Assembly: GCA_009760855.2 (NCBI GenBank)
Contig: WPIO01000027.1
Coordinates: 56,001 to 120,000 of the forward strand
Source of the DNA: Cristatella mucedo
Taxonomy: Eukaryota > Bryozoa > Phylactolaemata > Cristatellidae
DNA: 64,000 nt
Direction of reading: 5' to 3'
Made by a program: the position numbers and the translations under genes. Below the pieces are notes generated by a model. The model was given only the letters and a program-made list of their open reading frames with translations, had not been told where the DNA came from and searched no databases. Shown here piece by piece: positions 14,985-24,689 of this stretch (the stretch's first letter is position 1; every line of letters starts with the position of its first letter).

Positions 14985-15535
14985 GTGATTGCTCTTGCTC
15001 CTCTGGCATCGGAATTCTGCACCTTAATAACGAGCTTATAGAACCGCGTGTGTACTTTGATAGAATACAAAATTCTTGAATTTGAAAGCCTAAAGCTTCT
15101 CTACGAATAGATTATATTCGGTGTCAAAACAATGACCCAAAGCACACAGCAAAGCTTCTAAAAGGTTTTTTTGCTGAAACAGCTGTCAGAGTCATGAGTT
15201 AGCCGAGTCAGTCGCCTGACCTATATCCGATAGAGCATCTTTGGAATAGGCTGGACAAATGTCTGAGATCAACTCCGTGCTTCCTAAGATTCTAGAAAAG
15301 CAGTCAAGCCGTCTGTAGTATTACTGGGGTAATATTACCTCAGAGACTTGTAAGAGAATGGCGGATTATAGGACAACTTTCTAAGGCCCGATTATGTGCT
15401 TCTTACGATTCTAGAAAAGCAGTTAAGCCGTCAGCAGTACTACTTGGGCAACGTTACCTGAGAGAGACTTGTGGGAGATTGACGGATTACATGCCGAGGC
15501 ATATACCGAAGAAGGTTATTCAAAACCGAAGATGC
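14985..15535 (+). pseudogene. Tc1-like (DD34E) transposase pseudogene
   Basis: One frame reads QNNDPKHTAKLLKG, then a stop (TAG, 15200-15202), then PSQSPDLYPIEHLWNRL. This is the C-terminal catalytic core of Tc1-type transposases. The spacing from the first N of NND (15128-15130) to the E of PIEHLW (15233-15235) is exactly 34 residues, as expected for DD34E. The second catalytic Asp has become Asn, and the usual Trp before PSQSPD is the stop. About 90 bp (15278-15366) is repeated in diverged form at 15396-15490. A final block resembling YMPRHIPKVI lies near 15488-15520. No terminal repeats were found. Confidence 0.85.
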
Positions 15536-15539
15536 CAGA

Positions 15540-16600
15540 TCTCCTATTAAAATTATGTGCCTTGTAAATACTACTCTCACTGTAGCGAGACATCAAGCAT
15601 GCATTTAGAATACAGTGCTCAGAAATTGCGGGTGCATTTTTCTGTACGATAAGACGAAAGCAGGCACGAGCTGGGCAGCACCATACTGTGTGGAACAAGA
15701 ATTTTGAGCAGGTGTGCGTATACATAAACGCGTGCAATCTTTATAAGTTAAGGGACGGGAAGCATAGTGCCTACCAGACCTCAAGGGCTAAGGGCCAACG
15801 ACATAATTTAGACTGGCTACTGCATAATTGAAGAACCGCTTGAGTTCTAATCGAACTACATTAATGAGAACTACTCACAAAAGAATAAATGCCAAAGCAA
15901 ACAGCATTACCTTCACAGAGGATGCATCAAAATCGAGACCCTCGCGATAGCACGCTTGCCCGATGCTCAATTCGTACCTACCGGCTGGAGCAGCTGCCGT
16001 ATGCAGTCACAAGCAGATAAGTGCGAAAGGACCATTTCTAATTGGTATCGCCCATCCAGGTTACGACCAAATTTAACTATAAGGGAATGACAGTGACCCA
16101 AAGTGAGCCAACATCTGGCTGCCCTACCAACATCCAGCCACTACGATCACGCACTGCGCACAGTCACAAATGCAGCCCCCCCCCCCCGAAAAGCGAGAAC
16201 TGTATTTAGTCATGAGACAGCATTCGAAAAACACTTCAACCAGGTCAAACCAGATCACTTCAATTCTATTGACCTAGTCAATCTAAGGTCACTAGGAATG
16301 CCTACCTACCAACTAAAGTTTTAGGTTTTGTGACTGTCGTCTTGTCTCTTAACTAATCTCGGGGCATTAGCTAATATCTGGCACCGAAAAATGAACTATT
16401 GACAAGTGTGTTATTTTGTCTACAGCAAGCTCTGCCATTCTGGTTAAGGCCGGAGTTCCACATAGTTTGAATAAGTATGAAAAGTCGCCGAGCATGGCAG
16501 ACCTTTCTTTTAAGACATAATATGGGCTTTGAACGAACTGCTTGGCGATAGTCAGATAGCAAGCTGTTTCACACGGTCGCGGGCGTACGTTTATGTTTAC
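15540..16600. other. No recognised gene or repeat
   Basis: Nothing assignable. A C homopolymer lies at about 16177-16188. The open frames are short and without motifs. Confidence 0.5.
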
Positions 16601-16644
16601 GTTAAATAAACGTGTTTTTAGTTATCTTTTCCATTTAAAGTTTC

Positions 16645-16800
16645 TCTCTAATACCTAAATACTAAACCCTAAAACCTAAGAGCTAAACTCTAAACCTAAA
16701 AATTCAAACTCAGAAACATAGAAAATCTTACCCTTAAACCATAAGCCGTAATTCCAAAACATGCAACGATTAGACCCTAAACCCAAAATCCTATAACGTA
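16645..16800. repeat. Degenerate CCCTAAA-like tract
   Basis: About 150 bp rich in variants of CTAAACCCTAAA, CTAAACTCTAAACC and ACCCTAAACCCAAAA. The words match degenerate TTTAGGG/TTAGGG telomere-type repeats read on the C-rich strand. No perfect tandem run remains. It could be an old interstitial telomere-like insertion or chance A/C-rich drift. Confidence 0.45.
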
Positions 16801-16872
16801 AGCTGCAAAAAATAACTAAAATCGGGTTTTTTTATTTTGTGGGTCCCTGTGAGAATTCTGCTCTGCATCCAC

Positions 16873-17000
16873 CTCTCTGGTTTGGCCCAGGTGTGAAGGT
16901 ACTCATCTCTCTGACGATCGAGGTCGTGGCTCGAGCTCTGTGGCATCCGTAAAGCGCCAAGACAGAAACTAAGCTCTCTTAGAGCGATATACAAAAATAT

Positions 17001-17001
<1 letters not shown>
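16873..17001 (+). mobile_element. SINE B copy
   Basis: The head reads TCTGGTTTGGCCCAGGTGTG, followed by GAGGTCGTGGCTCGAGCTC (box-B-like) and the shared tail AAGCGCCAAGACAGAAACTA, with CTCTTAGAGCGATATACAAA at its end. The tail runs straight into a (TA)n(TG)n microsatellite. Confidence 0.75.

Positions 17002-17049
<48 letters not shown>
17000..17049. repeat. (TA)n(TG)n microsatellite
   Basis: TA units pass into TG units directly at the 3' end of the SINE B copy, where the retroposon tail would lie. Confidence 0.93.
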
Positions 17050-18100
17050 ATCAGTGGATCAACCTGGAGCCATCGAAACTCCTATAGCAAAGGAGGTACA
17101 CGACTGAATCTTACATTTCTCACTCAAGCTTGCAACCGTATTCATCATCACCTGTAGAGGCCTAAAGAGCGTTTCGGTAGCCCTGCAAATACTACGCCCC
17201 GCAGTTTAGTCTCAAGAAAGCATGGTGCTAGTGAGATTCTTAGCTAGCCACTAGAGGTAAGTAGTCCTTAATCATGGACAGGGATTGGACATGATGATCA
17301 GCTGCGGGGGGAAGGGGAGAGGGGAGAGTTGTCGTCTGAATAAAACTCCGAATGCTCAAACTCATCAAAGAGGATAAATAAGCTAGAAGCGCCCTACAAT
17401 AAATACAATAACAGGTCATTTGTATATCTCCCGAAGAAAGCTAAATCTCTAAATCCAGGCGCATTAAAAATTGCTTCTAAAGAAGTGCAACGACGGACGG
17501 TCGTACTACCGAACCGCCAATTAGGAGAGCAAGTTACTTATTACAGCCGTACGCTTTGGTTTCTAACGATGAGAAGCTCAGCACTCTCCTCGGTTAGCTG
17601 TAGGAAATCTGCCAATCACAATTCAGGACTGTTTGACCGCAGGGCGTTGCTAATGCATGCCTCTCGGATACACAAGATGGCCTCAGGTTTTCTTTCAAAA
17701 ACAACAAGCTTTAAAAGATCACCCGTTCAAGCGTAGCAAAGGAACATGCAGCAGTTAAACATTGAGCCACAAATATTTGGCGCCGTTCAGTAGAGCACTC
17801 TTTTGTTAGCCACGTTTAGTTTCCAGTGGCCTGCCCTCCCCGAAGCAAAAGTGTGAGCCTCCTTTTGCATGAATGCAATACTGAACAAAAAAATTCAAGT
17901 CACCATTGATAGCTGCTTTTGCAATAAATGTTAGGAAAAAACACCCGGCAACCTGTAACCATATTTAACGAGCATGTTCTTTCTATGGTTTTAGCCCGAT
18001 CGCCTGACTTGCACTCTAGAAAGCTAGAGATTATTGTGTGCTAATACTCAGCAGAAGATGAATTCTTTTTCTGGCCCCTCGCTCGTGGAGCTGCTCACGC
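17050..18100. other. No recognised gene
   Basis: Apart from a short minus-strand L2/SINE B tail remnant (17413-17468), I see nothing assignable. Confidence 0.45.
17413..17468 (-). mobile_element. Orphan L2/SINE B 3' tail
   Basis: Complement of the shared tail block (TATCTCCCGAAGAAAGCTAA with CTAAATCCAGGCGC), the variant typical of SINE B. Confidence 0.5.
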
Positions 18101-18104
18101 GGTC

Positions 18105-18115
18105 ATCTCTCTCTC

Positions 18116-18208
<93 letters not shown>
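18105..18208. repeat. (CT)n microsatellite
   Basis: About 100 bp of CT dinucleotide with one interruption (18121). It replaces the expected 3' part of the minus-strand LINE that continues at 18237. Confidence 0.95.
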
Positions 18209-18211
<3 letters not shown>

Positions 18212-18236
18212 GGACAAGCAACGAGACAAACTAGAA

Positions 18237-19412
18237 AAATCAACTGCGACGCTCACGACAAACAAGCCTATCTGCAGAGTTTTGCACCAGCTGTAAGGCA
18301 CCTGATTGCCCATGCCGGTAGGCCAGCAAGCAGTGAGTTACAGGAGTCATGACGGAATGTCACAAATGCATGGACCAACTTAGATGTGGTATCCCTATCT
18401 AAACAAGCTCGAATTTTAGCAATGTTATGTTGCTGAAAGTAGGCAGACTTGATTGTGGAGCTAATGTGATCGTCTAACAAAATGTCACTTTGGAATATGA
18501 CACCTAGATTGTGTGTAGACTCAACAGGAGATATGCTGGCAGAGCCGATTTTGAGCATTATCTTTTTAAATTTCTGAATCACACTTGGGTTAGCCATAAC
18601 TAGTAAGTTAGTTGTATCATCATTTAATTTAAGAAAATTTGCTGCCATCCATGTGTGGATGTCATCAATACATGCAGCAAGGGAGTTGAAAGAATTTGAC
18701 GTGCTCGAAGGCTGGGAGGGATCAAAGCAAAGGTACAACTGAGTTTCATCCGCATACAAGTGAAAGCCTAGATTGTGCTTGGCAATCACATCGACAAGAG
18801 GAAGAGTATGAACCACGAAAAGAACCGGACCTAGCACGGAGCCCTGAGGTACCCCATATTTCAGAGGTACCTCAGATGATCTTTGTCAATTCACATCAAT
18901 ACTCTGGAGTCTCCCACTGAGATAGGACCTTATCAATTGCAGAGCAGTGTCAGTAATTTCCAGGCGAGATGGGAGGCGCTTAAGACGGATTCAGTGATCG
19001 ATAGCATCAAAAGCTGCCGAAAGATCGAGCCAAACAAGCAAAGAAACTCTACCCATGCCTTCATTATTAAGTAGATCGTTGTACACCCGAAGCAATGCTG
19101 ACTCTGTGGAGTGATTAGCTCTAAAGCCAGACTGGAACTTAGTAGCAATAATAATAATAATAATAATGTACTTGATAAAGCGCCCACAGAGAACTTAATC
19201 TCTTTCTAGGCGCTTTACATTTGCTGCAAATGGAAATGCAATTGGTTTGAAGATTCAATATATATGAGTTCAGCTGGTCTGCCACGACTCGTTCCAGTGT
19301 CTTTGCTAGGAATGGTAGGAGGAAGACTGGGCGGTAGTTGCTTGCAAGTTCTCTTGGTCTAATGTCGCTTTCTTGATTAGTGGCCTGACTTCAGCTTTTT
19401 TAAATATGTAAT
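18237..19412 (-). mobile_element. L2-like LINE family 1, decayed, interrupted by a nested LINE 3' end
   Basis: The minus-strand frame at 18268-18837 encodes LGPVLFVVHTLPLVDVIAKH, a mutated catalytic box (YADE where YADD is expected), AANFLKLNDDTTNLLVM and VHAFVTFRHDSCNSLLAGLP. The upstream part (18840-19145) includes the complement of the [12 protein letters not shown] block. After the insertion at 19147-19244 the body resumes with the ADQLNSY/KTLERVVADQ region to about 19412. Its 3' end is lost at the (CT)n tract. Confidence 0.9.
19147..19244 (-). mobile_element. L2-like LINE 3' end nested inside another LINE
   Basis: An (AAT)n tail, the tail block (complement of CAGAGAACTTAATCTC) and TTTGCTGCAAATGGAAATGC interrupt the LINE body. 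The copy at 55486-57028 is continuous at this position, so this is a later insertion. Confidence 0.85.
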
Positions 19413-20030
19413 GATTCTAATTGTACAATTGTTGTATGGGTATATACGGGTACACACAGGAGTACAAATAAAGATACTGATGAAGCCAATTAAGCTACTT
19501 TCTGTAATTCTTTGCAGACTCGGGTTCGGCTCCTTCTTTGGCCAGGCCGCCAGTCGACCATTCTGAGCCCTATTCGGCACGTGTGAGACACGTTTGAGCG
19601 CTCATTTTGAGCACACTCTCGTAGCCTCTCGTCTCTTTTCGAGGAGTAGAGACAGTCAAAGAAAAAGAAGCTTAGGAGCAGCAGCGAAAGATGGATGGAA
19701 ATGAGGGCCAAAGTCAGCACAGGAAAAACCAAGCATTAGCACCAGACGGCGATTGTGAGCTCAGCAATCTGAGAGTTGAACATGCTAAGGTATATGCTGT
19801 CGAGAGTCTTTAAAAGAAAGAAAGGGGAGGCGAATGTATTGCCATTATTGATGCTATGCGATTGGAGTTTCGGCTTTTTTCTTACAAAGGATCGCACTTG
19901 TAATTACGTAATTAGAAAGTACTTCCTATAGTAGCATCACTAGCACTTTCTTGCCCAGTAACTGCAAATCACTCGCTGTGTCTCGAGCTGAAAGTGCATT
20001 CACCACAAGCCAGGATCGGAACTGTTCAGC
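19413..20030. other. No recognised gene or repeat
   Basis: Nothing assignable. The open frames are short and lie on the minus strand. Confidence 0.45.
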
Positions 20031-20038
20031 AGTATACA

Positions 20039-20329
20039 CAGTGGCGAATGGCAGATGGAGAACGGTGGGTGGGAGGGCATTTCCCCCTCTAAAGCACGGT
20101 AGCGGCCTGAGCCGCCCCCTAATCCATACGCCCACCGACCATCGCAAACGATAAAACTGTGTCTTAATTTCATTTGATGAGCAACCGCCGAGTTCGTCTC
20201 GAGTAAGCACTGTATTTACGCTGTAATTTCTCGTTAATTTAGAATCTAGCCCCAACTGCATGAAACTTTTGGGGTCTTGCCTTACGCAAAAATGTTGCAG
20301 GCCAGATGAAAATCCTGGCTCCGTTACTG
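20039..20329. mobile_element. hAT-like non-autonomous DNA transposon (MITE)
   Basis: The ends are imperfect inverted repeats. The left end is CAGTGGCGAATGGCAGATGG and the complement of the right end is CAGTAACGGAGCCAGGAT. The 8-bp flanks AGTATACA (20031-20038) and AGTATAGG (20330-20337) agree at six of eight positions, as expected for an aged hAT target duplication. The element is 291 bp with no transposase. Its ends resemble those of the element at 26365-26608. Confidence 0.7.
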
Positions 20330-20339
20330 AGTATAGGTG

Positions 20340-20800
20340 CTTGTATGTCACTTGTATATCGTATTCAAATGTAAACGCACAATAGGCGGTAGCTAATAAA
20401 TCAAACTAATAAAATTTAAACTCGAATCCTCAAGATGATCGGTTAAGCACTGAAACACTCCAAAGGGAAGCCCTAGCTAGAAAGTTAGAAAGATGGGTCC
20501 TGCTGAAAGCTGGGTCGATGTGTCGCATCCGTTCCCGAGTGGAAGACCGGAAGAAGAATGCCAGTATATCGAAAAGCATGTGACTGCGTAGTGGTCAAGA
20601 ACAAGGCAAGAATAAAAATACCTGGATTGTAACCAGATCAAAATATCATACCCGTATGTTATATCTAGGCTAGATTTAGCTTAGGTTCCATCTTAAACTT
20701 CCTACTCCGTCGCTGCTTTCATAATCTCGGCCAAACGAAGTTCACCCGGAGCCCCGATGATGATTATTGACGATCCTTGCTAAGCATCACGTCCACCGGT
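20340..20800. other. No recognised gene or repeat
   Basis: Nothing assignable. Confidence 0.45.
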
Positions 20801-20807
20801 GCCTTCC

Positions 20808-20868
20808 TTTGCAGCAAATGCAGAGTGCCTAGAAGAGATAAAGCTCTCTGAGGGTGCTATAAAAATCT
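20808..20868 (+). mobile_element. Orphan L2-like LINE 3' tail
   Basis: CCTTTGCAGCAAATGCAGAG, then the tail block GCCTAGAAGAGATAAAGCTC and GAGGGTGCTATAAAA. Only the last 60 bp of a LINE remain. Confidence 0.75.
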
Positions 20869-20869
20869 C

Positions 20870-21560
20870 TACTAATTAAAGCAAAAATGTCTGTCTTTCC
20901 CTTCGTCACGAGGCAAGATGGCGACCAGTACTTCCGAGTGACATGTAATAGACGTGTAATTCTGCTATGACTCAGCGAAGCAAGTCCACTGGCAGATAGT
21001 CGGTCGTGTATTATTATTATTATTGCTATTATCGTCGTCACGTGCACTTATAAAATTACGAGGATAAATTCATCGGCCATTTCAATCGACATCTTAAGTG
21101 CTTCGCAAAACTTCTCAGTGCCCTGGATTGTATACCAATCAATAGATTTTAAGCACCTGCCAGCAATACGAGTCCGAAGTTTCTACTTTGCAAGTGCACA
21201 CGCACACTCCCACACACACACACACACACGCACGCACGCACGCACACACACACATGCACGCGAATGCTGAAATACTCAAAGGCTCTGGTACAGTTTCAAG
21301 TATGCCCTTTCTCGTACACCTGCACACACGCTCACAATCGGCGAGCAGGCGCAGACACAGTGGCAGGCGCAGACACGGACGCACAGCACCAGAGCCAGAC
21401 AATGCCAGACAATCGAGCCGTATCTCAAAGAAGATAGGCCGCCGCCGCAACGCTCGGCTGCTGTCGAGTAGCCTGGGCAGGCGGATGTGAGTCTGGGTCA
21501 AGCCACCGGTGGCCACTGGCGGCTGCCACCCACTGCTGGGCTGTCTCGTATTTCCAGCTG
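20870..21560. other. No recognised gene; (CA)n patch
   Basis: A CA/CACG-rich microsatellite lies at about 21195-21260, and a short direct repeat (GGCGCAGACAC units) at 21350-21380. No gene was recognised. Confidence 0.45.
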
Positions 21561-22120
21561 TCCAGACGATGTAATGAGTCCAGTCTGAAAGGCGGTAATT
21601 ATCAGGCCCGGCTATCTCCGGCCGGCCGGCCAGCCAGGGGCGCCCCGACGGAGGCTGGGCTAATCCGGCTGGAGCGTTCGAGGGCCAACGCAGGCACCGA
21701 CCGACCTAGGTTCCGAGAATCGAGAGAGGGCACTTTCCAGCGACCACTGCTCAGCCCCGTCCCCGCCCGCCCTCCCCCCCCCCGCTCTCGCAGTCGCCGG
21801 CCTGCGGTTCTGCTGGGCCATCTCGAGCCGGGCAAGGGCGCCCCCAGCATCGGGGCGAGCCCTGTCGCTTACGAATTTACTGACCGCTCTCGCCTGTGGC
21901 CACCACTATTGGGGGGAGGGGGTAGGTTAGTGCGAGTTGTGGGGAGGGTGCGTTATCGGTTTGGGAGACGGGGGTTAGGCAATGCGGAGGAACGCGAGGA
22001 AGCAACCGCGGCTAATAAGGGTCAATGGAATCGCTGAAATGCGCTCTCTAAAACCTGCATCGAATGCCAGGTAAAGCTTCGACGGAGCCAGCCAGCAAAG
22101 GCCGAAGGAGCCAGGCGACG
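21560..22120. other. CpG-dense block without a recognised gene
   Basis: G+C and CpG are clearly higher than in the flanks (GGCCGGCCGGCC at about 21619-21632 and many CG dinucleotides to 22110). It resembles an unmethylated CpG island, but no conserved exon was found on either strand. Confidence 0.4.
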
Positions 22121-22446
22121 CCATGACAACTCACTCTGCGTGCCACCCCGCTGGGCCCGGCTTTCTTAGAATGCGTGCAAGTCTTCTCGGGTCCCTCGTC
22201 TCCTCGCTAGCCACTTTTCCTCGAACGCTAACGAAAATTAAAGATGCCGCGACCTCAAGACGTCATCACAGCTACTCGTAGGCCGAGAGCTTACCGGCCG
22301 GGGTAAGGGAATCCTCGGCGAGATGCAAGTGAACCAGTGGCAAGTATCGTAGAAAACATAGGTAAGAGCAGTGGGTGGAGAGCCGGGTAAGAGCAGTGAG
22401 TGGAAGGACCATCCATTTGAGCTCATCGTAGCTTGGCCTAAGTAAA

Positions 22447-22535
22447 ATAATAATAATAATAACAACAACTGTTACAGCGCTCTCAGAGAACCCAATCTCT
22501 TCAAGGCACTTAAATTTGCTGAAAGGGAAGTAAGG
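22447..22535 (-). mobile_element. Orphan L2-like LINE 3' tail
   Basis: An (ATA)n run (22446-22460), then the complement of the tail block (CAGCGCTCTCAGAGAACCCA) and TTTGCTGAAAGGGAAG. Confidence 0.75.
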
Positions 22536-22594
22536 AGCGCGAACTAGACTCGACGACCGTTCCGAACTAGCACTCGTTAATAACAATGATATTA

Positions 22595-22665
22595 ATAATG
22601 CATTGTTTGCAGCCTCGGAGAACTTAATCTCTTCCCGAGGGCACTTTGCATAGGCTGTAGAGCCC
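22595..22665 (-). mobile_element. Orphan L2-like LINE 3' tail, second copy
   Basis: Complement of the tail block (CCTCGGAGAACTTAATCTC), 60 bp from a similar remnant in the same orientation. The two may be independent insertions or a local duplication. Confidence 0.6.
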
Positions 22666-22773
22666 GTTCCTTAGATGCCGCAGCCTGGGAGGCGCTGGTC
22701 TAAAAGGCAGCCAACAAGTGGTGGATGGCAACAACTATGTAAAGTTAATTTAGTAAAGATTAAATTATTAAAG

Positions 22774-22895
22774 TAGCCGCAGAAGAGGCTTTCGGTTGCT
22801 TGCAGCTGGCAGTAAGAAAGCTAACTGCTGCGGAACTCGAGCCGACGACCTGGATCTTGAAGTGGGAGCGCCTGACGAATCCGTGGGCACACAAT
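22774..22895 (-). mobile_element. SINE A copy, diverged
   Basis: On the minus strand the box-B region (complement of GGAACTCGAGCCGACGACC, 22831-22849) and the GCAAGC/TTCTGC body blocks can be aligned to SINE A. The 3' part is decayed. Confidence 0.5.
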
Positions 22896-22899
22896 TGTG

Positions 22900-23350
22900 T
22901 GAATGCAAATGCCCACTGCAAAGCTAGCTGCACGCATGCTTGCACGCATGCCACAACCTCTTACTCCACGAAAACTGTGCAGCTTTCGCGGTACTGCGTA
23001 GCGCACTAGTGCGGCCGTTGTACTTGGGAATTTCCTGTACCTCACTCAAAGCCTGTGCAGCTTTCGGGCGAAAACAATAGTAGCAAGCAGACTTCAGGCA
23101 TCGACGAGAATGTAAGAACCATGCGTGCAGGGGTGGGACTTGTGAGTCAGCGTAAGAACTTGACTCTGTATCTGTTAACCTAGGTGACCCTGTGCGACGT
23201 GCAAGTTAAAAGTGCTGCCATTTTTTTCGAGGCCTGTAGCATCCTTTATCCGGGTGGCATGTATGTCCGGGTCCCCTCCTAAAAGGGAAGGGCATTAACT
23301 TTACCCCTTTTCAGATTAGCACCCTTAGTAATAGCAATAATAGCAATTAT
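22900..23350. other. No recognised gene or repeat
   Basis: Nothing assignable. Confidence 0.45.
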
Positions 23351-23355
23351 TATTA

Positions 23356-23440
23356 TGATTGCTATGTTATAGTCTTTTCTATAGCAACCACAGAGAACTT
23401 AATCTATATTCAGGTGCTTTACAACTTCACGCAAGTGAAG
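23356..23440 (-). mobile_element. Orphan L2/SINE B 3' tail
   Basis: AT-rich tail, then the complement of the tail block (TAGCAACCACAGAGAACTTA) and CAGGTGCTTTAC. Confidence 0.65.
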
Positions 23441-23514
23441 CAATAACCTGAAGTTGATGGGAAACAATACATCATTTTTTATGAAGCGACATTTAGTCGC
23501 CTGCTTCCGACAAT

Positions 23515-23590
23515 AATAATAATATTATTATCACATTCGATAAAGCTCCGCCCTCAGAGAACTCAATCTTTGTCTAGGCGCTTCCTTCCT
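23515..23590 (-). mobile_element. Orphan L2-like LINE 3' tail
   Basis: (AAT)n/(ATT)n, then ATAAAGCTCCGCCCTCAGAG and CTTTGTCTAGGCGCTTCC. It abuts a family 2 LINE fragment on the opposite strand. Confidence 0.7.
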
Positions 23591-23591
23591 A

Positions 23592-23780
23592 GCGGTCCTG
23601 AGCTGTTACCTCCGTGCTACTCCTTACTTCAATTGCTCTCCTGGCTCAGCTATGCTTCTCACTTTCTCTTTGCTTCGTGAGATGAAATCTGTTGGCCACC
23701 GAATGCGGACCGAAAGCCGCTTAAGCTTTGAGTGCCCTATACAAAACTCTCATGCGTAACACCCACCTTGGTGGCTTTGT
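23592..23780 (+). mobile_element. LINE family 2, 3' end only
   Basis: It matches the 3' part of the 718-1885 element: GTCCTGAGCTGTTACCTCCG, TTCTCACTTTCTCTTTGCTT, CGAATGCGGACCGAAAGCCG and CTATACAAAACTCTCATGCG. This defines the family 2 3' end, which lacks the shared L2/SINE B tail. Confidence 0.8.
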
Positions 23781-24092
23781 AGGGCTTACAGACAGCGATA
23801 TACCATGCTTAGGCAAGGACGAAGAGCAAGATATTGTGCCTAGGCAAGCATGCAAAGGCAAGCAAGCAATCATGCTAAGACAAGCATTCAAAGCTAACAA
23901 AAGACTCGTGGCCTCTGCTTAGAGAAAATTCCCTCAACCGCGCACAGGTTATCAGAGCACACTGTAATAAGACCGGTCCACTGGAGAGCTATTTAAAAGC
24001 AGGTCTTGTGTGCCTCTTAGCCACGCGCAATTTACATTTTTATAGCCTACAAATGCACAAAAAGCAATCCACTTGGACAGAGGAAAGGCTGT

Positions 24093-24200
24093 CTAGAACA
24101 GACAGGTTTTCAGCTTCTTTTTGACCGTCGTCAAATCGTGAGATAACATGATGTCAGTCGGTGGCGTTGCAAGCTTTAGGAGCACAGTAGCTAGAGGCAC
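24093..24200 (-). mobile_element. L2-like LINE C-terminal fragment
   Basis: The minus-strand frame reads PTDIMLSHDLTTVKKKLKTC, the conserved LP-x-TTFKKKLKTxLF terminus of these LINEs. Its 5' side is cut off by the long (CT)n tract. Confidence 0.75.
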
Positions 24201-24205
24201 GCTCT

Positions 24206-24290
<85 letters not shown>

Positions 24291-24313
24291 CTCTCTCTCG
24301 GTGTCTGTCTGTC

Positions 24314-24344
<31 letters not shown>

Positions 24345-24375
24345 CTGTTTGTCTGTCTGTCTGTCTGTTTGTCTC

Positions 24376-24431
<56 letters not shown>

Positions 24432-24602
24432 TATCCTCTCTCCCTCTCTCCTCTCTCTCCTCTCTCTCCTCTCTCTCTCTCTCCCTCTTTCTCTCTCTCT
24501 CCCTCCCTCTCTCTCCCCTCTCTCTCCTTCTCTCTCTGTCTGTCTGTCTCTCTCTGTCTCTCTCTCTGTCTCTCTCTCGGTGTCTGTCTGTCTGTCTGTT
24601 TG

Positions 24603-24671
<69 letters not shown>

Positions 24672-24680
24672 TTTCTCTCT
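24201..24680. repeat. 480-bp compound (CT)n/(TCTG)n microsatellite
   Basis: One of the longest arrays in the window. CT runs contain two islands of TCTG/TTTG tetranucleotides (about 24299-24372 and 24576-24605), both introduced by TCTCTCGGTGTCTG. The repeated motif suggests that a larger internal unit was duplicated. All long open frames here are repeat translations. Confidence 0.95.
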
Positions 24681-24689
24681 CGGTAGAGC

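Noticed and set aside
19926..20351. 141-codon minus-strand frame
   Set aside because: It spans the hAT-like element and its flanks; the frame is incidental to the inverted repeats.
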